A DNA stretch of 19,703 nt from Pelotomaculum sp. UBA3102 (GTDB lineage Bacteria; Bacillota; Desulfotomaculia; Desulfotomaculales; Pelotomaculaceae): the NCBI GenBank assembly GCA_002365865.1, contig DFAQ01000063.1, forward strand, positions 1 through 19,703. Direction: 5' to 3'. How positions within the stretch are numbered: the first letter of the stretch is position 1; every line of letters begins with the position of its first letter. Positions 13,956 through 19,703 of the stretch are shown here, one piece after another. Below the pieces are notes generated by a model. The model saw only the letters and a list, made by a program, of their open reading frames with translations, had not been told where the DNA came from and did not search any database. Both the position numbers and the translations under genes were made by a program.

Positions 13956-15059
13956 ATGAGTTTTTACGAAGTATATAAAAATTTTAACAGTTTTGACTTT
14001 GAGGACTTTTTTAAACGGGTTACCGGAGAGCGGGTAAAAAAATTGATTACTAAAAACCGCCTGAATGGGTTTGACTACCTGGCTTTATTATCGCCTGCCG
14101 CCGGGAAGCACCTGGAGGAGATGGCCTGGAGGGCCCGGCGTCTTACCGTGCAGCATTTCGGGCGGGTGATGATGCTCTATACCCCGCTGTACCTGTCCAA
14201 TTTTTGCGTAAATCACTGCGTTTACTGTGGGTTTCAGGTCAAAAACAGGTTGGAAAGGAAAAAACTCACACCGCTTGAAGTAGAAAGGGAGGCCCGGATT
14301 ATCGCTTCAACCGGATTAAAGCACATCCTTATTCTTACCGGGGAATCCCGGCGGGAATCACCGGTTTCGTATATCAGGGCCTGTGTCGAAATCCTCAAGA
14401 AATATTTTACTTCCATTAGTATAGAAATTTACCCGCTGGAGGAAGAAGAATATGCGGAGTTGATTGCAACCGGAGTAGACGGGTTAACCATCTACCAGGA
14501 AGCGTATGATGAAAATATTTACGCCCGGTTGCACCCGGCCGGACCGAAAAGAAACTACCGGTTCCGGCTTGAAGCACCTGAACGGGCCTGCCGGGCCGGT
14601 ATGAGGGCGGTCAATGTCGGAGCGTTGCTGGGGCTTCATGACTGGCGTTCCGAGGCGTTTTTTACCGGCCTGCACGCCAACTATCTTCAGGACACTTTTC
14701 CGGAAGCGGAAGTAAGCATATCGCCGCCCCGGATGCGCCCTCACCTGGGCGGCTTTCAGCCTGAAGTCGAGGTGGGCGATAAAAACTTGGTGCAATATAT
14801 GCTGGCGTTCAGGCTGTATATGCCCAGGGGGGGGATCACCGTTTCTACCAGGGAACCAGCCTGGTTGAGAGATCACCTGGTCAAGTTGGGTGCCACCAGA
14901 ATGTCCGCTGGATCCTGTACGGTAGTGGGAGGCCGGTCCGGCAATGAGCACGACGACGGGCAGTTTGAAATATCGGACGAACGCAGCGTGGCCGAAATGG
15001 CCCGGATGCTTTACGGGCAGGGTTACCAGCCGGTATATAAAGACTGGCAGATGATTTGA
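13956..15059 (+). CDS. thiH: 2-iminoacetate synthase ThiH (radical SAM tyrosine lyase)
   Basis: A 367-residue radical SAM enzyme that cleaves tyrosine to dehydroglycine (2-iminoacetate) and p-cresol, feeding ThiG. The cluster motif CVNHCVYC is at C84, C88 and C91, followed by GFQVKN. Further blocks include ILILTGESRRESP, YPLEEEEYAELIATGVDGLTIYQE and VSISPPRMRP, typical of ThiH, which is close to HydG and the biotin and thiamine synthesis associated domain. ATG with AAAGGTG upstream. Use of ThiH rather than the oxidase ThiO fits an anaerobic host, since it works without oxygen. Confidence 0.95.
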   Translation: MSFYEVYKNFNSFDFEDFFKRVTGERVKKLITKNRLNGFDYLALLSPAAGKHLEEMAWRARRLTVQHFGRVMMLYTPLYLSNFCVNHCVYCGFQVKNRLERKKLTPLEVEREARIIASTGLKHILILTGESRRESPVSYIRACVEILKKYFTSISIEIYPLEEEEYAELIATGVDGLTIYQEAYDENIYARLHPAGPKRNYRFRLEAPERACRAGMRAVNVGALLGLHDWRSEAFFTGLHANYLQDTFPEAEVSISPPRMRPHLGGFQPEVEVGDKNLVQYMLAFRLYMPRGGITVSTREPAWLRDHLVKLGATRMSAGSCTVVGGRSGNEHDDGQFEISDERSVAEMARMLYGQGYQPVYKDWQMI

Positions 15060-15128
15060 GAACCACCCTGACTCGTTACAAGACATTTAGCCGGCCGTTC
15101 TGCGTGTGAACGGATGGGTGTGGTGCAT

Positions 15129-15764
15129 ATGAACGTTCTTGAAAAGGCCCAGGCGGAAATACTGGGCAGGGAAAACCTGGAAAAAATCCAAAGAGTTAAG
15201 GTCGGTATAGCGGGTGCCGGGGGGCTCGGCTCCAACTGTGCCCTGTTTTTAGTCCGGAGCGGTTTTAAAAAGTTTAAGATTGTGGATTTTGACGTGGTGG
15301 AAGCCGGCAATTTGAATCGCCAGTATTATTTTGCTTCACAAGTGGGCCGTAAAAAAGTGGACGCGCTTAGGGAAAACCTGCTTCTGGTTAATCCCGGCCT
15401 GGAGATAGAAACAGTACCGGAGAAAATTGAAAAGGAGAGTTTGCATAGACTTTTTTCCGGCTGCCACGTGGTGGTGGAAGCAATGGACAGGGCGGAATAT
15501 AAAAAAACGGTTGTTGAGAGTTTTATGAATTCAGGTAAGCTCCTGGTAGCCGCTTCGGGCCTGGCGGGGTGGGGAAAAAGCGACCGGATTAAGACCCGGC
15601 GGGTGAAGAATAATTTCTATCTGGTAGGGGATCAGGAGACGGAAACCGGACCCGGCTGTCCCGCGTTGGCGCCGGGGGTGAACGTGGCCGCGGCAAAGCA
15701 GGCCGATGTGGTGTTGAGTTATTTTCTCGGAGCATTCAGCGAAGGAGGGGATGACCATAGCTGA
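15129..15764 (+). CDS. thiF: Sulfur carrier protein ThiS adenylyltransferase ThiF (short form)
   Basis: A 211-residue E1-like enzyme that adenylates the C-terminal glycine of ThiS. The Rossmann nucleotide loop GIAGAGGLGSN is at about residues 26-36, followed by IVDFDVVEAGNLNRQYYF (the Asp and Arg that hold ATP). It is shorter than E. coli ThiF and lacks the two CxxC zinc sites. It fits the short clostridial ThiF family whose end reads GPGCPALAPGVNVAAAKQADVVLSY. ATG 15129 is preferred over ATG 15114 because of a weak GGGTGTGG before it, but this is not certain. The 3' end overlaps thiE by 14 bases. Confidence 0.9.
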   Translation: MNVLEKAQAEILGRENLEKIQRVKVGIAGAGGLGSNCALFLVRSGFKKFKIVDFDVVEAGNLNRQYYFASQVGRKKVDALRENLLLVNPGLEIETVPEKIEKESLHRLFSGCHVVVEAMDRAEYKKTVVESFMNSGKLLVAASGLAGWGKSDRIKTRRVKNNFYLVGDQETETGPGCPALAPGVNVAAAKQADVVLSYFLGAFSEGGDDHS

Positions 15765-16413
15765 AAAGAGAGGCCCGGGGGGCCTTCCGGATGCGGATAT
15801 TTACGGTATCACGGCTGAAGAATATTCCCTGGGAAGAAGCAACATCGAAGTCGTGGCACTGATGATTGACTCCGGAATCAGGGTGATTCAGTACCGGGAA
15901 AAAGATAAAAAGGTCCGGCAAAAGTACGAGGAATGCCTGAAGATCAGGGAGATGACCGGGGAGGCCGGCGTAACTTTTATAGTCAATGACCATCCCGATT
16001 TGGCGCTCCTGGTGGGTGCGGACGGGGTGCATCTGGGCCAGGATGATCTGCCTCCGCATAGGGTTAGGGAATTGGTGGGAGAGCGGATGATTATCGGCCT
16101 GTCCACTCATTCTCCCGTTCAGGCCCGGGCTGCGGTGAATTCAGGCGTGGACTACATAGGGGTGGGGCCCATTTTTGCCACCGGAACCAAGAAAGATGTT
16201 TGCGACCCGGTGGGCCTTTCTTACCTGGAATATGTGGTGCAAAACATCGACCTGCCCTTTGTGGCCATCGGCGGGATCAAAGAACATAATATCGCCGAAG
16301 TGAGCTGCAGGGGGGCCAAATGCATCGCATTGGTTACGGAGATAGTAGGGGCCGGGGACATCGGTGCCAAAGTACGCGCGTTAAGAACGGCTATCAGCCG
16401 GGCTAAACCGTAA
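15751..16413 (+). CDS. thiE: Thiamine-phosphate synthase ThiE
   Basis: A 220-residue TIM barrel that joins the pyrimidine (HMP-PP) and thiazole phosphates to thiamine phosphate. Seen: IQYREKDK, FIVNDHPDLALLVGADGVHLGQDDL, IIGLSTHSPVQARAAV, DYIGVGPIFATGTKKD and VAIGGIKEHNIAEV, all family blocks for phosphate and Mg-PPi binding. It overlaps thiF by 14 bases, so it is translationally coupled. The AAGGAGG site sits only two bases before the ATG, which is unusually close; an ATA codon two codons later has the standard spacing. The C-terminal end is canonical. Confidence 0.94.
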   Translation: MTIAEKRGPGGLPDADIYGITAEEYSLGRSNIEVVALMIDSGIRVIQYREKDKKVRQKYEECLKIREMTGEAGVTFIVNDHPDLALLVGADGVHLGQDDLPPHRVRELVGERMIIGLSTHSPVQARAAVNSGVDYIGVGPIFATGTKKDVCDPVGLSYLEYVVQNIDLPFVAIGGIKEHNIAEVSCRGAKCIALVTEIVGAGDIGAKVRALRTAISRAKP

Positions 16414-16449
16414 ACATTTGAAGCTAATTTATTTAAGGAGGTTTATCCT

Positions 16450-17739
16450 TTGAATTATTCCACCCAAATGGAAGCCGCCCGGAAAGGGATAATTACCAAA
16501 GAAATGGAAGCAGTGGCCCGCAAGGAGCGCGTAGACGTCAAGAAACTAGTAGAATTAACCGCCGCAGGCCGGGTGGTCATTCCGGCCAACAAGAACCACG
16601 TTTCGCTGGATCCGTGCGGTATTGGTCAGGGACTGAGAACTAAAATCAACGTTAACCTTGGTGTTTCAAAGGATTGTTGCCGTATAGAGACAGAGCTGGA
16701 AAAGGTACAGCGGGCCATAGCATTAAAGGCGGATGCCATTATGGATCTGAGTTGCTACGGTAAAACAGAGGACTTCAGGCGCAAAATTATTGAAATTTCA
16801 CCGGCCGCGGTCGGTACTGTTCCGGTTTACGATGCCGTTGGTTTTTACGATAAAGAATTAAAAGACATCACGGTCGAAGAGTTCCTGGGCGTGGTGGAGA
16901 AACATGCCCGGGACGGGGTGGATTTCATGACCATTCATTCCGGTATCAACCGCGAAACCGCTGCCAGGTTCAGAAAGAACCCGCGGCTGACGAATATCGT
17001 TTCCAGGGGCGGGTCCTTGCTGTTTACCTGGATGGAGTTAAACAACCGGGAAAATCCTTTTTATGAGTATTACGACGACCTGCTCGAAATATGCAGAAAA
17101 TATGATGTCACCATCAGCCTGGGGGATGCCTGCCGTCCCGGTAGCATTAAAGACGCCACCGATGCCGCCCAGGTTCAGGAACTGATTGTTCTCGGCGAAT
17201 TGACCAGGCGGGCCTGGAAAAAGGATGTCCAGGTGATAATAGAAGGTCCGGGGCATATGCCCTTGAATGAAGTGCTTCCGAATATGCTCCTGGAGAAAAA
17301 ATTATGCCACGGCGCGCCGTTTTATGTGCTGGGTCCTTTGGTTACCGATATTGCCCCCGGTTATGACCACATCACTAGTGCTATCGGCGGGGCTGTTGCC
17401 GCAGCCGGCGGTGCGGATTTCCTTTGTTATGTCACTCCTGCCGAACACCTGCGCCTGCCGACCCTGGATGATATGAAAGAAGGTATCATCGCCTCCCGCA
17501 TTGCGGCCCATGCCGCCGATATCGCAAAAGGTGTGCCCGGTGCCCGGGAATGGGACGATAAAATGAGCGCGGCCAGGAAAAACCTTGACTGGACCGGGAT
17601 GCTGGAATTAGCCCTGGATCCGGAAAAGGCCGGGCGTTACCGGGCCGAATCTCGGCCGGAAGAGGAGGATACTTGTACCATGTGCGGTAAAATGTGTGCC
17701 GTGCGCAACATGAACCGGATCATGGCCGAGGTGGAATAG
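16450..17739 (+). CDS. thiC: Phosphomethylpyrimidine synthase ThiC
   Basis: A 429-residue radical SAM enzyme that rearranges aminoimidazole ribotide to the HMP phosphate of thiamine. Seen: GLRTKINVNLGVS, DLSCYGKTEDFRRKII, FMTIHSGINRET, ISLGDACRPGS, VIIEGPGHMP, LGPLVTDIAPGYDHITSAIGG and the C-terminal iron-sulfur motif C409-x2-C412-x3-C416. In E. coli ThiC the last spacing is four residues, so this copy is one shorter. It lacks the N-terminal extension of the ~630-residue enterobacterial form. The start is TTG at 16450 with AAGGAGG seven bases upstream. It closes the cluster; no thiD or thiM gene is seen here. Confidence 0.95.
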   Translation: MNYSTQMEAARKGIITKEMEAVARKERVDVKKLVELTAAGRVVIPANKNHVSLDPCGIGQGLRTKINVNLGVSKDCCRIETELEKVQRAIALKADAIMDLSCYGKTEDFRRKIIEISPAAVGTVPVYDAVGFYDKELKDITVEEFLGVVEKHARDGVDFMTIHSGINRETAARFRKNPRLTNIVSRGGSLLFTWMELNNRENPFYEYYDDLLEICRKYDVTISLGDACRPGSIKDATDAAQVQELIVLGELTRRAWKKDVQVIIEGPGHMPLNEVLPNMLLEKKLCHGAPFYVLGPLVTDIAPGYDHITSAIGGAVAAAGGADFLCYVTPAEHLRLPTLDDMKEGIIASRIAAHAADIAKGVPGAREWDDKMSAARKNLDWTGMLELALDPEKAGRYRAESRPEEEDTCTMCGKMCAVRNMNRIMAEVE

Positions 17740-17780
17740 ATTTTTTACAAATAACATGGTTAATCCTGCCGTTTTTAGTA

Positions 17781-17786
17781 TATAAT
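17781..17786 (+). promoter_or_regulatory. Possible -10 element for the flavin reductase/macrodomain pair
   Basis: TATAAT lies 29 bases before the start of the flavin reductase-like gene. No good -35 hexamer is 17 bases upstream; the best is TGGTTA (17757-17762) with an 18-base spacer. There is no clear terminator between thiC and this site, so readthrough from the thi operon is also possible. Confidence 0.35.
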
Positions 17787-17815
17787 TAATTCAAATAATC
17801 CAAGACGACAGGAGG

Positions 17816-18388
17816 ATGGTTACTATTACTAAAATCAAAAAAGCACCTTCAACAACTCTTTTTCCGGTCCCGGTGACGCTCGTGACTTCGTACGCGGAGG
17901 GAAACGCTCCCAACATTATTACCATCGCCTGGACCGGTATCATGAACTCGGACCCGCCGGTAGTATACGTCAGTATCCGGCCCGGCAGGCATTCACATAA
18001 GCTGATAAAAGAATCGGGTGAATTTGTCATCAACATTCCTTCCGTGGATCAGGCTGGAGCAGCCGACTTTTGCGGTATGATCTCCGGCAGGGAGGTAAAT
18101 AAATTCGAAGCAGCGGGCTTTACTCAGGCACCTGCGTCCCGGGTTAAGGTGCCGTTAATCGCCGAATGCCCGGCCAACATAGAATGCAGAGTAAGAGAGG
18201 TGGTTTCTCTGGGAAGCCACGATGTCTTTATGGGTGATGTCCTGGCCGTCCATTATAATGAAGATGTGCTTGATGAAAAAGGCCGGCCGGACCTGGATAA
18301 AATTAAACCTTACGGTTATTGTCTCAGGGAATACCGGGTGATTTCAGAAAAGATCGGCTTTCATGGTTTTTCGAAAAAAGGGGGGTGA
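17816..18388 (+). CDS. Flavin reductase-like FMN-binding split-barrel protein
   Basis: A 190-residue protein of the flavin reductase/flavoredoxin split-barrel family: LFPVPVTLVTSY, then ITIAWTGIMNSDPPVVYVSIRPGRHSHKLI, FVINIPS and the C-terminal DVFMGDVLAVHYNEDVL. Members bind FMN and reduce flavins, or carry electrons (flavoredoxin in sulfate reducers). GGAGG directly abuts the ATG at 17816 with no spacing, whereas ATT at 17825 would have the standard spacing, so the true start is unsettled. The stop codon is five bases before the macrodomain gene start, so the two are cotranscribed. Confidence 0.85.
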   Translation: MVTITKIKKAPSTTLFPVPVTLVTSYAEGNAPNIITIAWTGIMNSDPPVVYVSIRPGRHSHKLIKESGEFVINIPSVDQAGAADFCGMISGREVNKFEAAGFTQAPASRVKVPLIAECPANIECRVREVVSLGSHDVFMGDVLAVHYNEDVLDEKGRPDLDKIKPYGYCLREYRVISEKIGFHGFSKKGG

Positions 18389-18393
18389 TTTTT

Positions 18394-18948
18394 GTGGAAG
18401 AACCGGTAGGAAAAGCTGTTTTGAAAATAATCGCGGGCGATATAACCACCCAGGATACTGAAGCCATTGTAAATGCGGCCAACTCCGGGTTAATGGGCGG
18501 AGGAGGGGTGGACGGCGCTATTCACCGGGCGGGTGGCCCCCGGATTTTAGAGGAATGCAAGGAAATTCGTGCCAGGCAGGGGAAACTACCGACGGGTAAG
18601 GCCGTTATTACCGGTGGTGGCCGCCTCAAGGCGCGCTATGTTATCCATACCGTCGGCCCGGTATGGTCGGGCGGCAACCGGGGAGAGGATGAACTGCTGC
18701 GCAGCGCCTATCTGAGTAGCTTGTCGCTGGCCAAAGAACGGGGTATCCGCTCGATTTCTTTTCCCTCAATCAGTACCGGAGTGTACGGGTTTCCCATGCA
18801 CCGGGCGGCCCGGATTGCCTTGAGGACGGTACGCGACTTCATTAGTACGAACACCGGCTTTGATGAGGTACGCTTCGTTCTTTTCGGAGACCACGCGCTA
18901 AAAGAATTTTTGTCGGCGTGGGAGGAAATAACCACGGTACCGGGTTAA
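18394..18948 (+). CDS. Macrodomain protein (O-acetyl-ADP-ribose deacetylase type)
   Basis: A 184-residue MacroD/YmdB-type domain that binds ADP-ribose and, in relatives, hydrolyses O-acetyl-ADP-ribose or removes mono-ADP-ribose from proteins. Seen: IIAGDITTQDTEAIVNAANS, the catalytic-loop GGGGVDGAIHRAGG, YVIHTVGPVW, and SFPSISTGVYGFP, which forms the phosphate loop. The Asn of NAAN and the Asp of GVDGAI, expected for activity, are present. The GTG start at 18394 has GGGGGGTGA six bases upstream and lies five bases after the previous stop. The pairing with a flavin reductase suggests a redox or NAD-related maintenance role, which is inference. Confidence 0.92.
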   Translation: MEEPVGKAVLKIIAGDITTQDTEAIVNAANSGLMGGGGVDGAIHRAGGPRILEECKEIRARQGKLPTGKAVITGGGRLKARYVIHTVGPVWSGGNRGEDELLRSAYLSSLSLAKERGIRSISFPSISTGVYGFPMHRAARIALRTVRDFISTNTGFDEVRFVLFGDHALKEFLSAWEEITTVPG

Positions 18949-18974
18949 AAATAAATTCACCCGAGAAAAACAAA

Positions 18975-19004
18975 ACCCGCCAGGGCATAAAGTCTCAGGC
19001 GGGT
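18975..19004 (-). terminator. Terminator between convergent genes
   Basis: A 7-bp stem (ACCCGCC/GGCGGGT) with a 16-base loop. On the minus strand it is followed by TTTTGTTTTT, so it chiefly terminates the carboxymuconolactone decarboxylase-like gene, and perhaps the macrodomain transcript. Confidence 0.75.
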
Positions 19005-19025
19005 CACCTGTTTCAAAAGACATTT

Positions 19026-19349
19026 TTATTTTTGGCATTCGCAACTTACATTACCCTCAAGAATTTCCCGCCACTCACCGATTACGTCGTGAGTCCAACA
19101 GTCGTCCGCACCTGCCGCTTCACGCATTACCAGCGCGAGTATATAAGAGAGTTCTTTAACTGTTGCGCCGGCTTCCAGCGCGCCTTTAAAGTGTTTCAAT
19201 ACGCAAGGTTTGGAACGGGCTTTAATTGATAGAGCAAAACAAATAAACTGGTAGGTTTTCTCGTCGATCATCCTTTTTTCCTGGTACAATGCATCAACTT
19301 CGTCGAGTTTTTCTGCAAATTCAGGGAAAAATTGCGCCAACATCCTCAC
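19026..19349 (-). CDS. Carboxymuconolactone decarboxylase/AhpD-like protein
   Basis: A 107-residue helical protein of the CMD/AhpD fold. The central block KPCVLKHFKGALEAGATVKELSYIL matches the family pattern CxxCH-x3-A-x3-GAT-x2-E, but the second cysteine is Lys (C-V-L-K-H). The peroxidase-type CxxC disulfide is therefore absent. Other cysteines occur in DDCWTH and the tail CECQK. GTG at 19349 is preferred, with AGGGGG before it; an earlier in-frame GTG (19358) is part of that site and an ATG at 19343 is possible. It lies after the thioredoxin-like gene on the same strand with a 59-base gap, so they may share a transcript. Redox function is uncertain. Confidence 0.75.
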   Translation of the reverse strand: MRMLAQFFPEFAEKLDEVDALYQEKRMIDEKTYQFICFALSIKARSKPCVLKHFKGALEAGATVKELSYILALVMREAAGADDCWTHDVIGEWREILEGNVSCECQK

Positions 19350-19408
19350 TGAAGCCACCCCCTAAAAAAGTTTTAATATATGCCCACCCTGCCGTTAGAA
19401 GCGGCCGG

Positions 19409-19651
19409 TTACATTTCTGATTCAATTTGCTTTTTCAGTTCTGCTTTTCCCGGCACCTTGCCGGCAGCTTTGACTTTGCCGTTGATCACCAAACCCGGGG
19501 TGAGCATTACGCCGTATTCGACAATTTCATTTATTTGCTCGACCTTTTTAATATCCGCATCGATACCCATTTCACTTATAACTTCAGAAACGGTCTTGTA
19601 TAAGGCCTTGCATTTCGGGCATCCGGTACCGAGAATTTTTATTTCCAACAT
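19409..19651 (-). CDS. Small thioredoxin-like redox protein (CPKC)
   Basis: An 80-residue thioredoxin-fold protein of the short archaeal/clostridial type (redox-active disulfide protein 2). MLEIKILGTGCPKC places the redox motif at C11-P-K-C14, followed by ALYKTVSEVISEMGID, the cis-Pro strand GVMLTPGLVING and a C-terminal helix. ATG at 19651 has GGGAG six bases before it; an upstream GTG at 19657 would be possible. The gene is complete. It would exchange disulfides with partner proteins in the cytoplasm; its neighbour with cysteines could be one, but that is inference. Confidence 0.88.
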   Translation of the reverse strand: MLEIKILGTGCPKCKALYKTVSEVISEMGIDADIKKVEQINEIVEYGVMLTPGLVINGKVKAAGKVPGKAELKKQIESEM

Positions 19652-19672
19652 TACCACTCCCGTACTTATTTT

Positions 19673-19700
19673 AGTATAACCTAATATTATTATATAACAA
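19673..19700 (-). promoter_or_regulatory. Possible promoter of the thioredoxin-like gene
   Basis: On the minus strand TTGTTA (19695-19700) and TATACT (19673-19678) are separated by 16 bases, about 22 bases before the start codon. The surrounding DNA is very AT rich, so a chance match is possible. Confidence 0.4.
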
Positions 19701-19703
19701 TAA

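Overview
The window is a stretch of bacterial chromosome. It most likely comes from an anaerobic, endospore-forming Firmicute of the Desulfotomaculum/Pelotomaculum (Peptococcaceae) kind. The evidence is strong AGGAGG ribosome binding sites, frequent TTG and GTG starts, CotF-type spore coat genes, an oxygen-sensitive ThiH instead of ThiO, a CtsR-type heat-shock operator and an AMP-forming acetyl-CoA synthetase. The genus is an inference; no rRNA or species marker is present.

Layout. 1-330 is a decayed ISAs1-family transposase end, followed by a tRNA-Leu(CAA) with encoded CCA. 836-2999 (minus) is a radical SAM/SPASM enzyme followed by a winged-helix regulator. 3463-3684 (plus) is a small NifU-type Fe-S scaffold protein whose second CxxC cysteine is an in-frame UGA. 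A perfect 6-bp hairpin with a GGGU loop begins 31 nt after the UGA, so the gene is a strong selenoprotein candidate. 3750-6749 (minus) holds a carbon-nitrogen hydrolase split by one extra base in a G7 run, and then acs. 6997-8208 (minus) holds two spore coat proteins and a small membrane protein.

8312-12618 (plus) is a heat-shock cluster: hsp20, a zinc-finger-less DnaJ and clpB. It is led by a consensus sigma-A promoter with a CtsR-like heptad repeat over the start site. 12665-17739 (plus) is a thiamine cluster, thiS-thiG-thiH-thiF-thiE-thiC. It is preceded by a TPP riboswitch for which P1, antiterminator and terminator pairings can all be traced. It covers thiazole synthesis (ThiS sulfur carrier, ThiF activator, ThiH dehydroglycine source, ThiG synthase), pyrimidine synthesis (ThiC) and coupling (ThiE). 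17816-18948 (plus) is a flavin reductase-like protein coupled to a macrodomain protein. 19026-19651 (minus) is a carboxymuconolactone decarboxylase/AhpD-like protein and a small CPKC thioredoxin-like protein.

The most noteworthy item is the NifU-type selenoprotein candidate with its SECIS-like hairpin and a palindromic operator at its promoter. Next are the G7 frameshift in the hydrolase, the traceable TPP attenuator, the CtsR box and the perfect hairpin in the acs leader. No CRISPR array, prophage or intact insertion sequence was seen.
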